64,000 nt of DNA from Euzebya sp051004735. GTDB lineage: Bacteria; Actinomycetota; Nitriliruptoria; Euzebyales; Euzebyaceae. The stretch covers positions 1 through 64,000 of the forward strand of contig JBPCKA010000075.1 of assembly GCA_051004735.1 (NCBI GenBank), given 5' to 3'. Shown piece by piece: positions 1-8,637 of this stretch; within the stretch, counting starts at the first letter, position 1; the number at the start of each line of letters is the position of its first letter. The notes beneath the pieces are model-generated. The model made no database searches, was not told where the DNA came from, and saw nothing but the letters and a program-made list of their open reading frames with translations. The translations under genes were made by a program, and so were the position numbers.

Positions 1-1512
1 ATGCCGCCTGCGCATCATGTGTCCCAGCTTGCGTTCGACCTTGGGTCGGGTGGCCCGGTAGTCGGCTTGCCAGCCGGGGGCCTGCTGGCGGGTTCGGGCC
101 CGGGCAAGCGCCGGTTCGTGCACGCCAACCCGGACGTTCCGGCCGGCCGCCGCGGTGGTGCACTGCTCACGCAACGGGCAGGTGGCGCAGACCTTGCCGA
201 AGGAGGCGGTCCCCGACCCGTCAGCACCTCGTCGGATGGGCGCGGTCACCTGGTTTGGGCAGGTGATGGTGTCGGCGTCCAGATCGATGTCAAACCGGTC
301 CTTGCTGAACCGGCCGCCGGGAGCCGAGGCCGGCTGGGTCCGGCATCCCGAATCGATGTTGTGGTCATCAAGGCGCTGCTGGAACTCACCGGTGCCGTAG
401 GCGGCATCGCCATACACCGTCGGCGTACCGGACCCGCCGTCACCGGCCTCGCTGTGATCGCCGTCACCGGCTTCGTCGTCGTTGAGGAGGTCAGCGATGA
501 GGTCGGCGGCGACTGAGGCGTCTCCGGCGTTGCCCGCCGTCACCGTCGTGTCGGTGATGATCTCTGAATCGGGATCCTCAGCGATGTGGCCCTTGTAACC
601 ATCAAAGCTGCGGGCAGCGGTCTTGTGCCCATGCCGGGCATCAGGGTCAACGGTTGAGATCACCCGATCGACCGCGACCCGACGGGCAATCCGAAACCGT
701 CCCTCCTCGTCGGCCTCAAGGTCCTGGCCGACCACGGTGGCCAACAACTCGCCGATCCCTGCCAGCTCGGCGTTCAGGTTGTGGCCCTCAAGGACGGCCA
801 GGCAGGCATGGGCGTCAGCGGCCAGATCAGCGACCAGCTGCTCGCGGGCGGCCCGGTCATGCCAGTCACACGTCGGCTTGCCGCCACTGAGGTAGTCATC
901 ATCACGGACCAGCACCGCCCGCAGCTGCCCTTCCAGGTCGCGGTCAGCAGCAGCCAACAACCGCCGGATCGCCGAACGGATCATCGTGACGGTGTCCTGG
1001 GTCGCCACCGCGTCATACACCGGGGTTGAGTCCAGCACCCGCTTGGCCGACACCACCCCCGCCGCCCGGGCCGCCTCCAGGGTCACATCAAAGATCCGGC
1101 GTGGCTGGTCGGATCTGGCGAGCCGGGCCCGCATGGAGACCAGCACCGTGTGGGCAAACCCCGGATAGTCAAAGTCCAGACCGCCACAGGCGTACTTCCA
1201 GCGGGCATCAAACTCAAAGGCTTCCACCGCGTCACGGTCAGACAGGCCGTGCCAGCGTTGCAACACCATCACCACAGCAACGATCTGGGGTGGCACCGAG
1301 CGGCGGCCCGTGGCTTGAAACAGGTCAGCAAACATCTCATCGGGGAACAGCCGGTGGCCCTCGCGGTGCAACACCGCAAAGATCGACCGGTCCCCGATCC
1401 GATCGCCAACAAACCCGGTGCCCTTCATCAGATCAGCCTGACACGGCGCCACCCCAACCGTCACCAGTTCACCAACACCATCAAGAAGCACATGGCTGTG
1501 ATTCTCCCCCAC
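1..1512 (-). CDS. IS1182-family DDE transposase (C-terminus beyond window)
   Basis: This frame is open from the left edge to a stop at 1534-1536 and translates as an IS1182-type transposase. It shows the family N-terminal block (RLFPDEMFADLF), the helix ending VLDSTPVYDAVATQDTV, a catalytic-core stretch with TVYGDAAYG, a Cys cluster (CATCPLREQC) and the YRATRPKVERKLGHM region that normally lies 50-100 residues before the end. About 504 codons are inside the window. I chose the GTG at 1512 as the first start after the upstream stop; an ATG at about 1425 is an alternative. The protein catalyses cut-and-paste or copy-paste transposition of its own element. No internal frameshift was seen, so it may be active. 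Confidence 0.85.
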   Translation of the reverse strand, partial: MGENHSHVLLDGVGELVTVGVAPCQADLMKGTGFVGDRIGDRSIFAVLHREGHRLFPDEMFADLFQATGRRSVPPQIVAVVMVLQRWHGLSDRDAVEAFEFDARWKYACGGLDFDYPGFAHTVLVSMRARLARSDQPRRIFDVTLEAARAAGVVSAKRVLDSTPVYDAVATQDTVTMIRSAIRRLLAAADRDLEGQLRAVLVRDDDYLSGGKPTCDWHDRAAREQLVADLAADAHACLAVLEGHNLNAELAGIGELLATVVGQDLEADEEGRFRIARRVAVDRVISTVDPDARHGHKTAARSFDGYKGHIAEDPDSEIITDTTVTAGNAGDASVAADLIADLLNDDEAGDGDHSEAGDGGSGTPTVYGDAAYGTGEFQQRLDDHNIDSGCRTQPASAPGGRFSKDRFDIDLDADTITCPNQVTAPIRRGADGSGTASFGKVCATCPLREQCTTAAAGRNVRVGVHEPALARARTRQQAPGWQADYRATRPKVERKLGHMMRRRH

Positions 1513-1605
1513 CGGCCAGCGAAACGCGGTCAGCTACCCCCGCGAAAGACACCAGCCACCTAGGGCTTCGGGGACCCGGTCGCCAGGCTTGGGTCGGGCG
1601 ACGAA
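1..1605 (-). mobile_element. IS1182-family insertion sequence, cut by the window edge
   Basis: The element consists of one transposase gene read leftward and its upstream flank. Its right boundary is placed near 1605 because the response-regulator reading frame on that side stops matching its family at about 1609. The other end and the terminal repeats are outside the window or were not resolved by eye, so the boundary is approximate. The insertion interrupts a two-component regulator gene. Confidence 0.8.
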
Positions 1606-1833
1606 CTGCTCCAGGAGCCGGCGGGCGATTTCGGCGGCGGCGTCGATGCCGTTCATCGTCGGCATCCGGATGTCCATGAGCACGACGTCAGCGGCCAGCT
1701 CGCGGCACTGCTGGACAGCGCGGAGGCCGTTGTCCGCCTCGCCGATCACCTCGATGTCGGGCTGTGCCTCGAGGATCATGCGGAATCCGCCTCGGACGAG
1801 CGCCTGGTCGTCGGCGAGCACGACGCGGATCAA
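1534..1833 (-). pseudogene. NarL/LuxR-family response regulator, truncated by IS1182 insertion
   Basis: The first 75 residues are a receiver domain: acidic pair in LADDQALVRGG and phosphoacceptor Asp in VVLMDIRMPTMNGID. After about residue 75 (near 1609) the frame enters the insertion sequence and stops at 1534, so the rest of the receiver and the whole LuxR-type DNA-binding domain are lost or lie beyond the element. The ATG at 1833 overlaps the stop of the upstream kinase gene (ATGA), the usual kinase-regulator operon arrangement. It cannot bind DNA as it stands. Confidence 0.85.
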
Positions 1834-2250
1834 ACCGACACCCCCTTGAGCGGAAGCCAGGCGTGCACCCGGAACCCGCCAGCGGGAGCGTGTCCGAAGT
1901 CCAGGTCGCCCCCGTACAGCGCGACGCGCTCACGCATCCCGACCAGGCCGTGTCCGCCGCCGCCGACGAGCTGGCCGGAGGCCTCCACGCAGCTGGTCCC
2001 GTCGTCGGTCACCTCGATATCGATGGCGTCGTTGCCGTACCGGACGTCGACCGATGCCACCGTCGCGCGGGCGTGCCGCAGGGTGTTCGTCAGCGCCTCC
2101 TGCACCACCCGGAACGCCGAGAGATCCACCGCGGCGGGCAGCGATCGTGGGGTCCCGTCGACCGTGCACCGCACGTCCAGCCCCGAACGTCGGACGGCAT
2201 CGAGGAGCTCGTCGAGGTTCGCAAGGCTCGGCTGCGGCATCAGGACCTCG
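1830..2250 (-). pseudogene. Histidine kinase C-terminal (ATP-binding) fragment
   Basis: From MPQPSLANLDELL (about 2240) to the stop at 1830 this is the end of a NarL-partner sensor kinase. It contains the N box (VVQEALTNTLRHARA), the D/G1 region (VTDDGTS) and the G2 region (GGGHGLVGMRERV). The dimerisation helices, phospho-acceptor His and sensor part that should precede it are absent: upstream of about 2250 the same frame runs into DNA that codes for a membrane protein on the opposite strand. Kinase and regulator are thus both broken, at opposite ends of the operon. The frame stays open to an ATG at 2378, but I regard that extension as antisense noise. Confidence 0.8.
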
Positions 2251-2259
2251 GTCTCGTCG

Positions 2260-2928
2260 GCAGCCCTTGTCGCCACCGCGACCGCCACTGTCCTCGCGCC
2301 ACTCCTCGCACTGGCGTGGTTCCAGACCGCTGGCGGGAGGGAGGCGCTGGAGGTCGCCACCGTCGCGGCCTGGGCCAATCCTGGTCGGGCGTTCGCCGGC
2401 GGCCTGCTGACCTGGACGAGTGCCGAGCGGGTCTACGCCATGTACACACTGGTGATGGCGCTGCTGTTCCCCGCCGTCTTCCTCACCGCCCTCGCCACCC
2501 GGGCCAGGCGACCGCACCCACGAACGCGGCCCGAGCGCATCGGCTGGCGGATCACGCTCACCGGGTACGGCTTGTTCGGGGTCGGTGTACTGACCATCGC
2601 CCCCCTGCTGTTCGGCGGTGCACGGCTCGACGCCGCCGCCAACGGTGTGTTCCTCGCGATGATGCTGCCAGGGCTGCTCCTCAGCCTGATCGGGTCCACG
2701 GTCATCGGGATCGTATTCCTACGGTCGGGACATCGGCCACGGCTGGCCTCCTGGTTGCTCGCCGGGGCCTTCCCCCTCTGGATCCTCGGCAGCGTCGTGC
2801 TCGGCCACAACAGCTTCGGCATCCTGCCGCTGTTCTTCGCATGGTCCGCTACCGGGTGGCGTGCCCGGCGGGCTCAGGACGTGGGGCGCGCCGAGGCCGT
2901 TCAGCGGCCGTTGGCACACCACCCATAG
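2260..2928 (+). pseudogene. Multispanning membrane protein missing its 5' end
   Basis: The frame reads as a hydrophobic protein with about five membrane segments (VLAPLLALAWF; YTLVMALLFPAVFLTAL; WRITLTGYGLFGVGVLTIA; VFLAMMLPGLLLSLIGSTV; SWLLAGAFPLWILGSVVLG) separated by basic loops. It begins inside a hydrophobic stretch with no ATG or GTG at a sensible place, and upstream codons of the same frame are the antisense of the kinase fragment. I infer that the start was lost in the same rearrangement that beheaded the kinase. Function unknown. Confidence 0.6.
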
Positions 2929-2960
2929 CGTCCGCATGGGTAGCGTGGGCGGTCCCGTGA

Positions 2961-3134
2961 CTTCGCAGCCCTCTGGAGGTACCCAGCGGGGGTCGGGTGC
3001 TTGACATCGCTGCCGGCGGTGGCCGTCACAGCTTGCTGTTCGCAGAACTCGGTCACCAGGTCACGGCGGTGGACATCGACAGCTCACGTCGCCCCGGCTC
3101 ATCAGCAACAGCCAGCACCGACCCTGCTGGCTAA
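2961..3134 (+). pseudogene. Class I SAM-methyltransferase fragment (motif I only)
   Basis: A short open stretch translates to a clear methyltransferase motif I and post-I region (GGRVLDIAAGGGRHSLLF, then GHQVTAVDID). It is preceded by an in-frame stop at 2958-2960 and ends at a stop at 3132, only about 25 residues past the motif. No start codon or remaining catalytic domain exists nearby. It is another relic in the damaged region before the catalase gene. The family match is from motif recognition only. Confidence 0.65.
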
Positions 3135-3235
3135 AGCGCTGATCCGCGACCCAACCCTCTGTACTGTCGAGGGAAGAATCGCCACTCGCCTGCAGTGCAC
3201 CACCTGCCCACCATGTCCTTTGAGGAGCAATTGCC

Positions 3236-4711
3236 ATGACCAGACTCACCAAGGAGTCCGGCGCCCCAGTCGTCGACAACCAGAACTCCCAATCCGCCGG
3301 CCCTGACGGCCCGTTGCTGCTGCAGGACCAGTACCTGATCGAAAAGTTGGCCCGCTTCAACCGTGAGCGCATCCCGGAACGGGTGGTCCACGCCGTCGGT
3401 ACCGGTGTCCATGGCGAGTTCGAGGTCACCAATCCAGACCTGGCCCGCTACACCCGCACGAAGATGATGAGCCAGGCCGGCAAGAAGACCGACATGTTCA
3501 TCCGCTTCTCAACGGTTGCGGGGTCAAAGGGTGCCCCCGACAGCGTGCGGGACCCGCGCGGATTCGCCATCAAGTTCTACACCGAGGACGGCAACTGGGA
3601 CCTGACGGGCAACAACACCCCCGTGTTCTTCATCAAGGACACCATCAAGTTCCCCGACTTCATCCACTCCCAGAAGTACGACCCCTACACCAACGCCCAG
3701 GAAGCCGACAATGTCTGGGACTTCTTCAGCCTGTCTCCCGAGGCGACCCACCAGTTCACCATCCTGTTCAGCGACCGGGGCATCCCCGCGAGCCACCGTC
3801 ACATGAACGGCTACGGCTCACACACCTTCCAGTGGGTCAACGCCGCGGGTGAGCGTCACTGGGTCAAGTTCCACTTCAAGACCGACCAGGGCATCAAGAA
3901 CCTCACGAGCGAGGAGTCACAGGCCCTGGGCGACGCCGAGCATCACCAGAAGGACATGTACGCCGCCATCGAGGCCGGCGACTTCCCGTCCTGGACCATG
4001 CAGGTGCAGTTGATGCCCGAAGAGGATGCCAAGACCTACCGCATCAACCCGTTTGACGTGACCAAGGTGTGGCCCCACGCCGACTACCCGGTCATGGACG
4101 TCGGCACCATGACGCTGAACCGAGTCCCGGACAACTATTTCGCCGAGACCGAACAGGCCGCCTTTGACCCCGGCCACATGGTCCCGGGTGTCGGGCCCTC
4201 CCCGGACAAAATGCTTCAGGGACGGTTGTTCGCCTATGGCGATGCCCACCGGTACCGCCTGGGGATCAACCACACCCGGCTGCCGATCAACCTGCCAAAG
4301 GGCATGGCCGGCGACGCGAACAACTACGGCCGCGACGGGTTCATGACACTTGGCGACAATGGCGGCCGCAGCGTCAACTACGAGCCCAACAGCTTCGGTG
4401 GCCCGATCGAGACGGGCGAGGAGTTGTACAACGGCATGGAGGTCGGTGGTCTGTCCGGCCATTACGACCGTGACCAGCGCCAGTGCGACGACTTCGAGCA
4501 GCCCGGGGACCTGTACCGCCTGATGGACGCCGACGCGCAGCAACGCCTGGTCAAAAACATCGGGGCCTCGCTGCTGGGGGTGACGAAGCAGGAGATCGTC
4601 GACCGTTCCATCGAGCACTTCCGCAAGGCCGACCCCGAGTATGGCGCGGGGATCGAGAAAGCCATGTCAGACCTGCGCGGCACCGACGCGGATGACGGCA
4701 CGCTGTCCTGA
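3236..4711 (+). CDS. katA: Monofunctional haem catalase
   Basis: Cytoplasmic haem catalase that dismutates hydrogen peroxide to water and oxygen. The 491-residue length fits the small-subunit clade. Visible family features are the catalytic His in ERVVHAVGTG (residue 52), the GNNTP segment with the distal Asn (about 125), the FAIKFYTEDGNWD block before it, and the proximal haem-ligand Tyr in RLFAYGDAHRYRLG (residue 334). A Shine-Dalgarno-like GAGGAG lies 9 bases before the ATG. It is transcribed alone, convergent with the Rex operon. The gene is intact and codon use matches the surrounding core genes. Confidence 0.96.
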   Translation: MTRLTKESGAPVVDNQNSQSAGPDGPLLLQDQYLIEKLARFNRERIPERVVHAVGTGVHGEFEVTNPDLARYTRTKMMSQAGKKTDMFIRFSTVAGSKGAPDSVRDPRGFAIKFYTEDGNWDLTGNNTPVFFIKDTIKFPDFIHSQKYDPYTNAQEADNVWDFFSLSPEATHQFTILFSDRGIPASHRHMNGYGSHTFQWVNAAGERHWVKFHFKTDQGIKNLTSEESQALGDAEHHQKDMYAAIEAGDFPSWTMQVQLMPEEDAKTYRINPFDVTKVWPHADYPVMDVGTMTLNRVPDNYFAETEQAAFDPGHMVPGVGPSPDKMLQGRLFAYGDAHRYRLGINHTRLPINLPKGMAGDANNYGRDGFMTLGDNGGRSVNYEPNSFGGPIETGEELYNGMEVGGLSGHYDRDQRQCDDFEQPGDLYRLMDADAQQRLVKNIGASLLGVTKQEIVDRSIEHFRKADPEYGAGIEKAMSDLRGTDADDGTLS

Positions 4712-4754
4712 TCGGGGTATCAGCCTTCGTTGACTGAAGAGTCAGACCGGCGTG

Positions 4755-5369
4755 TCACACCTCGCCCATCAGGATCTGTGCGGGCGTTGTGCCGTCACCG
4801 AACGCGTCGTCGGCCAGCATCAGGTCGACGGCGCGGTGCCAGCGGGCACGGCGTTCGTCCGCGTCGACGGCGGCCAACGCGGTGCGCACCGCGGGATCAC
4901 GGCGAAGGCTGGTCAGATGCTGCGAGGCGTCCTCCCATCTGTGGTCGATCACCAGTTCCAGAGCCTGGCGCAGTCGCTGCGTCAGGACCGGGACGCCCGT
5001 GGTCATTGCCGCCACGATCCCCGAACGTCGAATGATCGCGGGCACGGCAGCATCGCCCTTGCCGTCCACCCGCAGACACCAGATACCGCGCTCGGCGGCG
5101 TCGTCATGAACCTGCTGATCAACCTGGGGCCGTCCAGTGGCGGCAACGACCAGGCGGATGGGCCGCCCACCGTCTAGGTCGCCCGCCCGGTAGGGGCGCT
5201 GATGGACCGTCCTGGCGACCTCAGCCACCGCCGGGTCAACCTGAGGGGCGATGATGATCAGGTGAGCCCCGCAGTCGTGCAGTGGCACGACCTTGCGGCG
5301 GGCCGCCGGGCCGGCCCCGACACACACAATCCGTTGGCCGTCCAACTCAAGCATCAGCGGCAGGTACAT
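4755..5369 (-). CDS. Precorrin-2 dehydrogenase / sirohydrochlorin ferrochelatase-like protein
   Basis: The 204-residue protein resembles the N-terminal half of CysG and Met8: hydrophobic start (YLPLMLELDGQRIV), a Rossmann turn VGAGPAARRKV binding NAD, the LVVAATGRPQVDQQV segment and the VPAIIRRSGIVAAMTTG motif that precedes the helical tail. This family oxidises precorrin-2 to sirohydrochlorin and may insert iron for siroheme. It lies 9 bases downstream of rex in the same operon. In many actinobacteria rex is followed by hemA; here only this tetrapyrrole gene follows before the convergent catalase. The usual Asn of the ATdd-x-x-N motif is Asp, a mild deviation. Confidence 0.85.
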   Translation of the reverse strand: MYLPLMLELDGQRIVCVGAGPAARRKVVPLHDCGAHLIIIAPQVDPAVAEVARTVHQRPYRAGDLDGGRPIRLVVAATGRPQVDQQVHDDAAERGIWCLRVDGKGDAAVPAIIRRSGIVAAMTTGVPVLTQRLRQALELVIDHRWEDASQHLTSLRRDPAVRTALAAVDADERRARWHRAVDLMLADDAFGDGTTPAQILMGEV

Positions 5370-5378
5370 CTGTCAGGC

Positions 5379-6074
5379 TCAGTGCAACTCGTCGGACAGC
5401 GCCTCGGCGTGCTGTCCCCGGATGCCTTTGCGGACTGTCTCGGTCACCTGACGGCGCTGCTCATAGTAGGCCAGGATCTGCAGTTCGATGGATAGATCGA
5501 CCTTGCGGATCGATACCCCCTCGGGCACGGTGATCACCGCCGGGGCGAAATTCAGGATCGAGGTCACCCCCGCCGCGATCAGCCGATCGGTCACGTCCTG
5601 GGCGACCGACCCCGGGATCGCCAGGATGGCGATGGCGATCTCGGACTCCTTGACGATCCGTTCCACATCGTCCATGTGCTGCACGGTCATGCCGGCGACG
5701 GTCAGCCCCAGCTTGGCGTCGTCGGAGTCGACAATCGCAGCCATCCGGAAGCCCCGGTCGGCGAACCCGCCGTAGTTGGCCAGGGCCTGGCCCAGGTTGC
5801 CGGCACCCACCAGCACGGTGGCCCAGTCCTGTGTCAGGCCCAGTTCCCGGGAGATCTGGGCGATCAGGTAGTCGACGTCATAGCCGACGCCGCGGGTCCC
5901 GTAGGAACCCAGGTAGGACAAATCCTTACGGATCTTGGCTGAGTTCACCCCCGTGGCGCCTGCCAGGTCCTCGCTGGAGACGGTGCTGGTGCCGGCCTCG
6001 GCCTTGTCGATCAATGCCCGCAGGTAGATGGGCAGCCGCGCGACCGACGCCTCTGGAATCTGTTGGGACGTCAC
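5379..6074 (-). CDS. rex: Redox-sensing transcriptional repressor Rex
   Basis: Rex binds DNA through an N-terminal winged helix and leaves it when its Rossmann domain binds NADH, so it couples gene expression to the NADH/NAD ratio. The sequence shows the Rex signature RLPIYLRAL, the recognition region GVNSAKIRKDLSYLGSYG, GVGYDV, and the nucleotide-binding turn VGAGNLGQALANYGGF. I chose the GTG at 6074, 231 codons, because it gives the usual length and begins just before RLPIYLRAL; the frame is open back to 6218 but that part overlaps the upstream glutaredoxin gene. No clear Rex operator was found by eye. Confidence 0.93.
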   Translation of the reverse strand: MTSQQIPEASVARLPIYLRALIDKAEAGTSTVSSEDLAGATGVNSAKIRKDLSYLGSYGTRGVGYDVDYLIAQISRELGLTQDWATVLVGAGNLGQALANYGGFADRGFRMAAIVDSDDAKLGLTVAGMTVQHMDDVERIVKESEIAIAILAIPGSVAQDVTDRLIAAGVTSILNFAPAVITVPEGVSIRKVDLSIELQILAYYEQRRQVTETVRKGIRGQHAEALSDELH

Positions 6075-6129
6075 GGCACGGACTGTATCGTCTGGGGCTG
6101 CGCATCCGGCAATCACGGGCCGGGGTGAC

Positions 6130-6366
6130 TCACGAGCCTGGCAAGGCCCGGCGCAAGGTGTGCTCGTCCAGCACGAACTGGGCGATCTCGACCCCGTCGA
6201 CAGCGACGACCGGGACACGAACGGTGTAGGCGTCGATTAGTTCGGTGTCGGTGTCGATGTCGACCACATCGATGACGTGAGGGGGTACGGCAACGGCTCG
6301 AACGATCCGCTCGGCCTCCTCACACAGGTGGCAGCCCACCCGCGAGTACACGGTGACGCGACTCAC
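6130..6366 (-). CDS. Glutaredoxin-like protein (DUF836 type)
   Basis: A 78-residue thioredoxin-fold protein with the redox motif CHLC at residues 12-15 (VTVYSRVGCHLCEEA) and the cis-Pro region VRVPVVAVDG. Such small proteins directly precede rex in many actinobacteria. Its start overlaps the end of the upstream membrane-protein gene by 4 bases, so translation is probably coupled. A role in thiol reduction is inferred from the motif; the natural substrate is unknown. Confidence 0.88.
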   Translation of the reverse strand: MSRVTVYSRVGCHLCEEAERIVRAVAVPPHVIDVVDIDTDTELIDAYTVRVPVVAVDGVEIAQFVLDEHTLRRALPGS

Positions 6367-7040
6367 GCGGTGGTGGCCACCGGCGCATCCGTCCTCTGTT
6401 TAGCCGGGGCCGACACCGTGCGAAATCCCAGGTACATCACCCCGACACCAAGGGCGGACAGCACCGGGAACAGATAGTCCACCGAGCTGCCGATCACGCT
6501 TGAACCGGCTGCGGCGATCGTGGTTCCCAGGGCGATCAGCAGCAGCGCGCCGTTTCGCATCTTCCAGGCCGACCAGGCGCAGCCGATGACGACGATGGCG
6601 AAGGTGTAGGTCATCGGGCGAAGCAGCGCATAGGCGGTGGACCCGCCGATAACCTCCTGCCCGCCGGGTACACCCTGCGCGGCGGACAGCACCGCGGTGT
6701 CATAGCGGGCCGTCAGGGTGAAAGTGACGTTCCACACCACCGCCAGCGCGGCCAGGGTCCACCACACCACCGAGCGGCGGCGGTCCAGCAGATGCAGTTG
6801 ACCAATGGCCAGGAACGGGACGTTCAGCAACGCGCCGGCCAGCCAATAGACGCCGAATACCGGGGGGGTCCAGCCTGCGGTGATGCCGATCAGGACCGCC
6901 ACGTGGCCAAGCCCGAACAGGAACAGCGAGATGGCCCATGCCAGCGCGTGGTCGCGGCGTCGCTGGACCCACTGACGGCCCAGTTGTGCCGAGAAGGTCC
7001 AGGCGATGGCGATGGCGAGCAAAGGAAAGATCGGGTTCAT
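6363..7040 (-). CDS. Seven-segment integral membrane protein of unknown function
   Basis: The 225-residue protein is almost wholly hydrophobic, with about seven predicted membrane helices, among them LLAIAIAWTFSAQLG, ALAWAISLFLFGLGHVAVLI, VWWTLAALAVVWNVTF and VIGSSVDYLFPVLSALGVGV. Conserved-looking polar residues are few (H in FLFGLGHV, YW in GVYWLAG). I do not recognise a family. It is the second gene of the acyl-CoA ligase to rex operon, 36 bases after the ligase and overlapping the glutaredoxin gene. Confidence 0.8.
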   Translation of the reverse strand: MNPIFPLLAIAIAWTFSAQLGRQWVQRRRDHALAWAISLFLFGLGHVAVLIGITAGWTPPVFGVYWLAGALLNVPFLAIGQLHLLDRRRSVVWWTLAALAVVWNVTFTLTARYDTAVLSAAQGVPGGQEVIGGSTAYALLRPMTYTFAIVVIGCAWSAWKMRNGALLLIALGTTIAAAGSSVIGSSVDYLFPVLSALGVGVMYLGFRTVSAPAKQRTDAPVATTA

Positions 7041-7076
7041 GGCTACGTGAAAGAGCGTATCGCCACGGGCGGGCGC

Positions 7077-8594
7077 CTACCCGTCGCGAAGCAGACGGCG
7101 GCGCAGCTTGCCCGTCGGCAAGGTCGGCAGTTCACTGACGAACTCCACCGTCTCGGGACGTTTGAACCGTGCCAGCCTGGACGCGCTGTAGCCGATCAGT
7201 TCGTCGGCCGTCAGTTCGGCCCCGGGTGCCGCGACCACCACGGCCTTCACCGCTTCGCCGGTGTAGGGATGGGGCACGCCGATCACCGCTGCGGCCATGA
7301 CTGCGGGATGCGACATCAGGGCCGCCTCGACCTCCACGGGGTAGACGTTGAAGCCGCTGACGATGATCAGGTCGCTCAACCTGTCGATCAGGTATAGCTC
7401 GTCATCATCCAGGTAGCCGATGTCACCGGTCTCAAGCCAGCCGTCGCGCAGCACCTCGGCGGTGTCCTCAGGTTTCTGGAAGTATCCGCTGAAGACGTTG
7501 GCGCCTTTGACCAGCACCCGCCCGGGGTCTCCGGGTTCTGCTTGGATGTCCTCATCCATGATTTTGATCATCACCCCCTCAAGGGCCCGTCCGACGCTGC
7601 CGGGTCGAGCCTGTGGCAGACCAGCAGAGGTGGTGACCACCGGTGCGGCTTCGGTCAGGCCGTAGCCCTGGCGGATGTCCAGGCCCAGGTCCTGTGCGCA
7701 CCTGGTCAGGATCTTGCCGGGAAGCGGGGCTGCGCCCGAGGTCGCCAGGCGTACCGATCCCAGGTCGATCTCCTCCGACCCCGGTGTGTTCAGCCAGGCC
7801 ACATACATCGGTGGGGCGCCGACGATGACCGTGACGGCTCGGCGCTGGATCAGCTGCAAGGTGCTGACGGGGTCGAAGCGCTCGACCAGTTCCAGCGTGC
7901 CTCCGTTCGCCAGTGTCATGGCCATCGCGACGTTCAGGCCGTAGATGTGGAACAGGGGTAGGGCGCACAGCACGATGTCACCGTCTGCGACGCCGGCACC
8001 CGAAGCGGTCAACTGCGCGTGATTGGCCAGCAGTTGCCCATGGGTCAGCATCGCCCCCTTCGGCTGACCCGATGTTCCACTGGTATAGGCCAGCACGGCC
8101 AGGTGACCCTCGTCCATCGTGGGTTCGTCAGGATGCCGACCCGCCGCGTCGGCGATCCTCTGGGGCCACGAAGCCATCCCCTCACCCGGGTCCACCGTGG
8201 GGACCGAATCGGTCACGAACACGTGGGCCAGGTGGGGCAGGGTCCCGCGAAGCTCTGCGACCACCGCGGCATAGGCGCGACCGACGATCATCACCGCAGC
8301 CCCCGAGTCGCTCAGCTGGTCGCCAACCTCCCCTGCGGTCAACGACGTGTTGACGGGCACGACCGTGCCCCCCGCCCGCAGAGTGGCGTAAAAGGCCACG
8401 ACGAAGGGCACGCGGTTGCCCATCATCACTGCGACCCGGTCGCCCGGGCCCACTCCGACCTGCTGCAGCGCCCACGCGGCGGCATCAACCCGCCCATCCA
8501 GGTCACCATAGGTGACGGTTTGATCACCAAGGGCAACAGCGATCCGGCCGGGCGTGGCAGCCGCACTGTCGCGCAGGGTCTGTCCAAGGTTCAT
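7077..8594 (-). CDS. AMP-dependent long-chain acyl-CoA synthetase/ligase
   Basis: ANL-superfamily adenylating enzyme that activates a carboxylate as acyl-AMP and transfers it to CoA. Motifs in order: AMP-binding loop LAYTSGTSGQPKGAML, QGYGLTEAAPVV, LETGDIGYLDDD, LIIVSGFNVYP and the C-terminal LPTLPTGKLRR with the catalytic Lys. 505 codons from the ATG at 8594; an upstream extension to 8702 would overlap the divergent gene and is rejected. A TACCCT hexamer lies 6 bases before the ATG with no ribosome-binding site, which suggests a leaderless transcript. First gene of the operon ending at precorrin-2 dehydrogenase. The exact acyl substrate cannot be told. Confidence 0.92.
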   Translation of the reverse strand: MNLGQTLRDSAAATPGRIAVALGDQTVTYGDLDGRVDAAAWALQQVGVGPGDRVAVMMGNRVPFVVAFYATLRAGGTVVPVNTSLTAGEVGDQLSDSGAAVMIVGRAYAAVVAELRGTLPHLAHVFVTDSVPTVDPGEGMASWPQRIADAAGRHPDEPTMDEGHLAVLAYTSGTSGQPKGAMLTHGQLLANHAQLTASGAGVADGDIVLCALPLFHIYGLNVAMAMTLANGGTLELVERFDPVSTLQLIQRRAVTVIVGAPPMYVAWLNTPGSEEIDLGSVRLATSGAAPLPGKILTRCAQDLGLDIRQGYGLTEAAPVVTTSAGLPQARPGSVGRALEGVMIKIMDEDIQAEPGDPGRVLVKGANVFSGYFQKPEDTAEVLRDGWLETGDIGYLDDDELYLIDRLSDLIIVSGFNVYPVEVEAALMSHPAVMAAAVIGVPHPYTGEAVKAVVVAAPGAELTADELIGYSASRLARFKRPETVEFVSELPTLPTGKLRRRLLRDG

Positions 8595-8637
8595 CGTGGG
8601 AGGGTAACCACCCGGGCACACCGATATCCTCAAGCGG
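8595..8637. promoter_or_regulatory. Divergent leaderless promoter pair
   Basis: Only 43 bases separate two divergent starts. On the minus strand a TANNNT hexamer (TACCCT, plus-strand 8601-8606) ends 6 bases before the ATG at 8594. On the plus strand TATCCT (8625-8630) ends 7 bases before the GTG at 8638. Neither side has a Shine-Dalgarno sequence. This spacing is the published signature of leaderless actinobacterial transcripts. Confidence 0.55.

Noticed and set aside
1..1679. Plus-strand frames across the first 1.7 kb
   Set aside because: They are shadows of the minus-strand IS1182 transposase, which is open over the full span and has family motifs.
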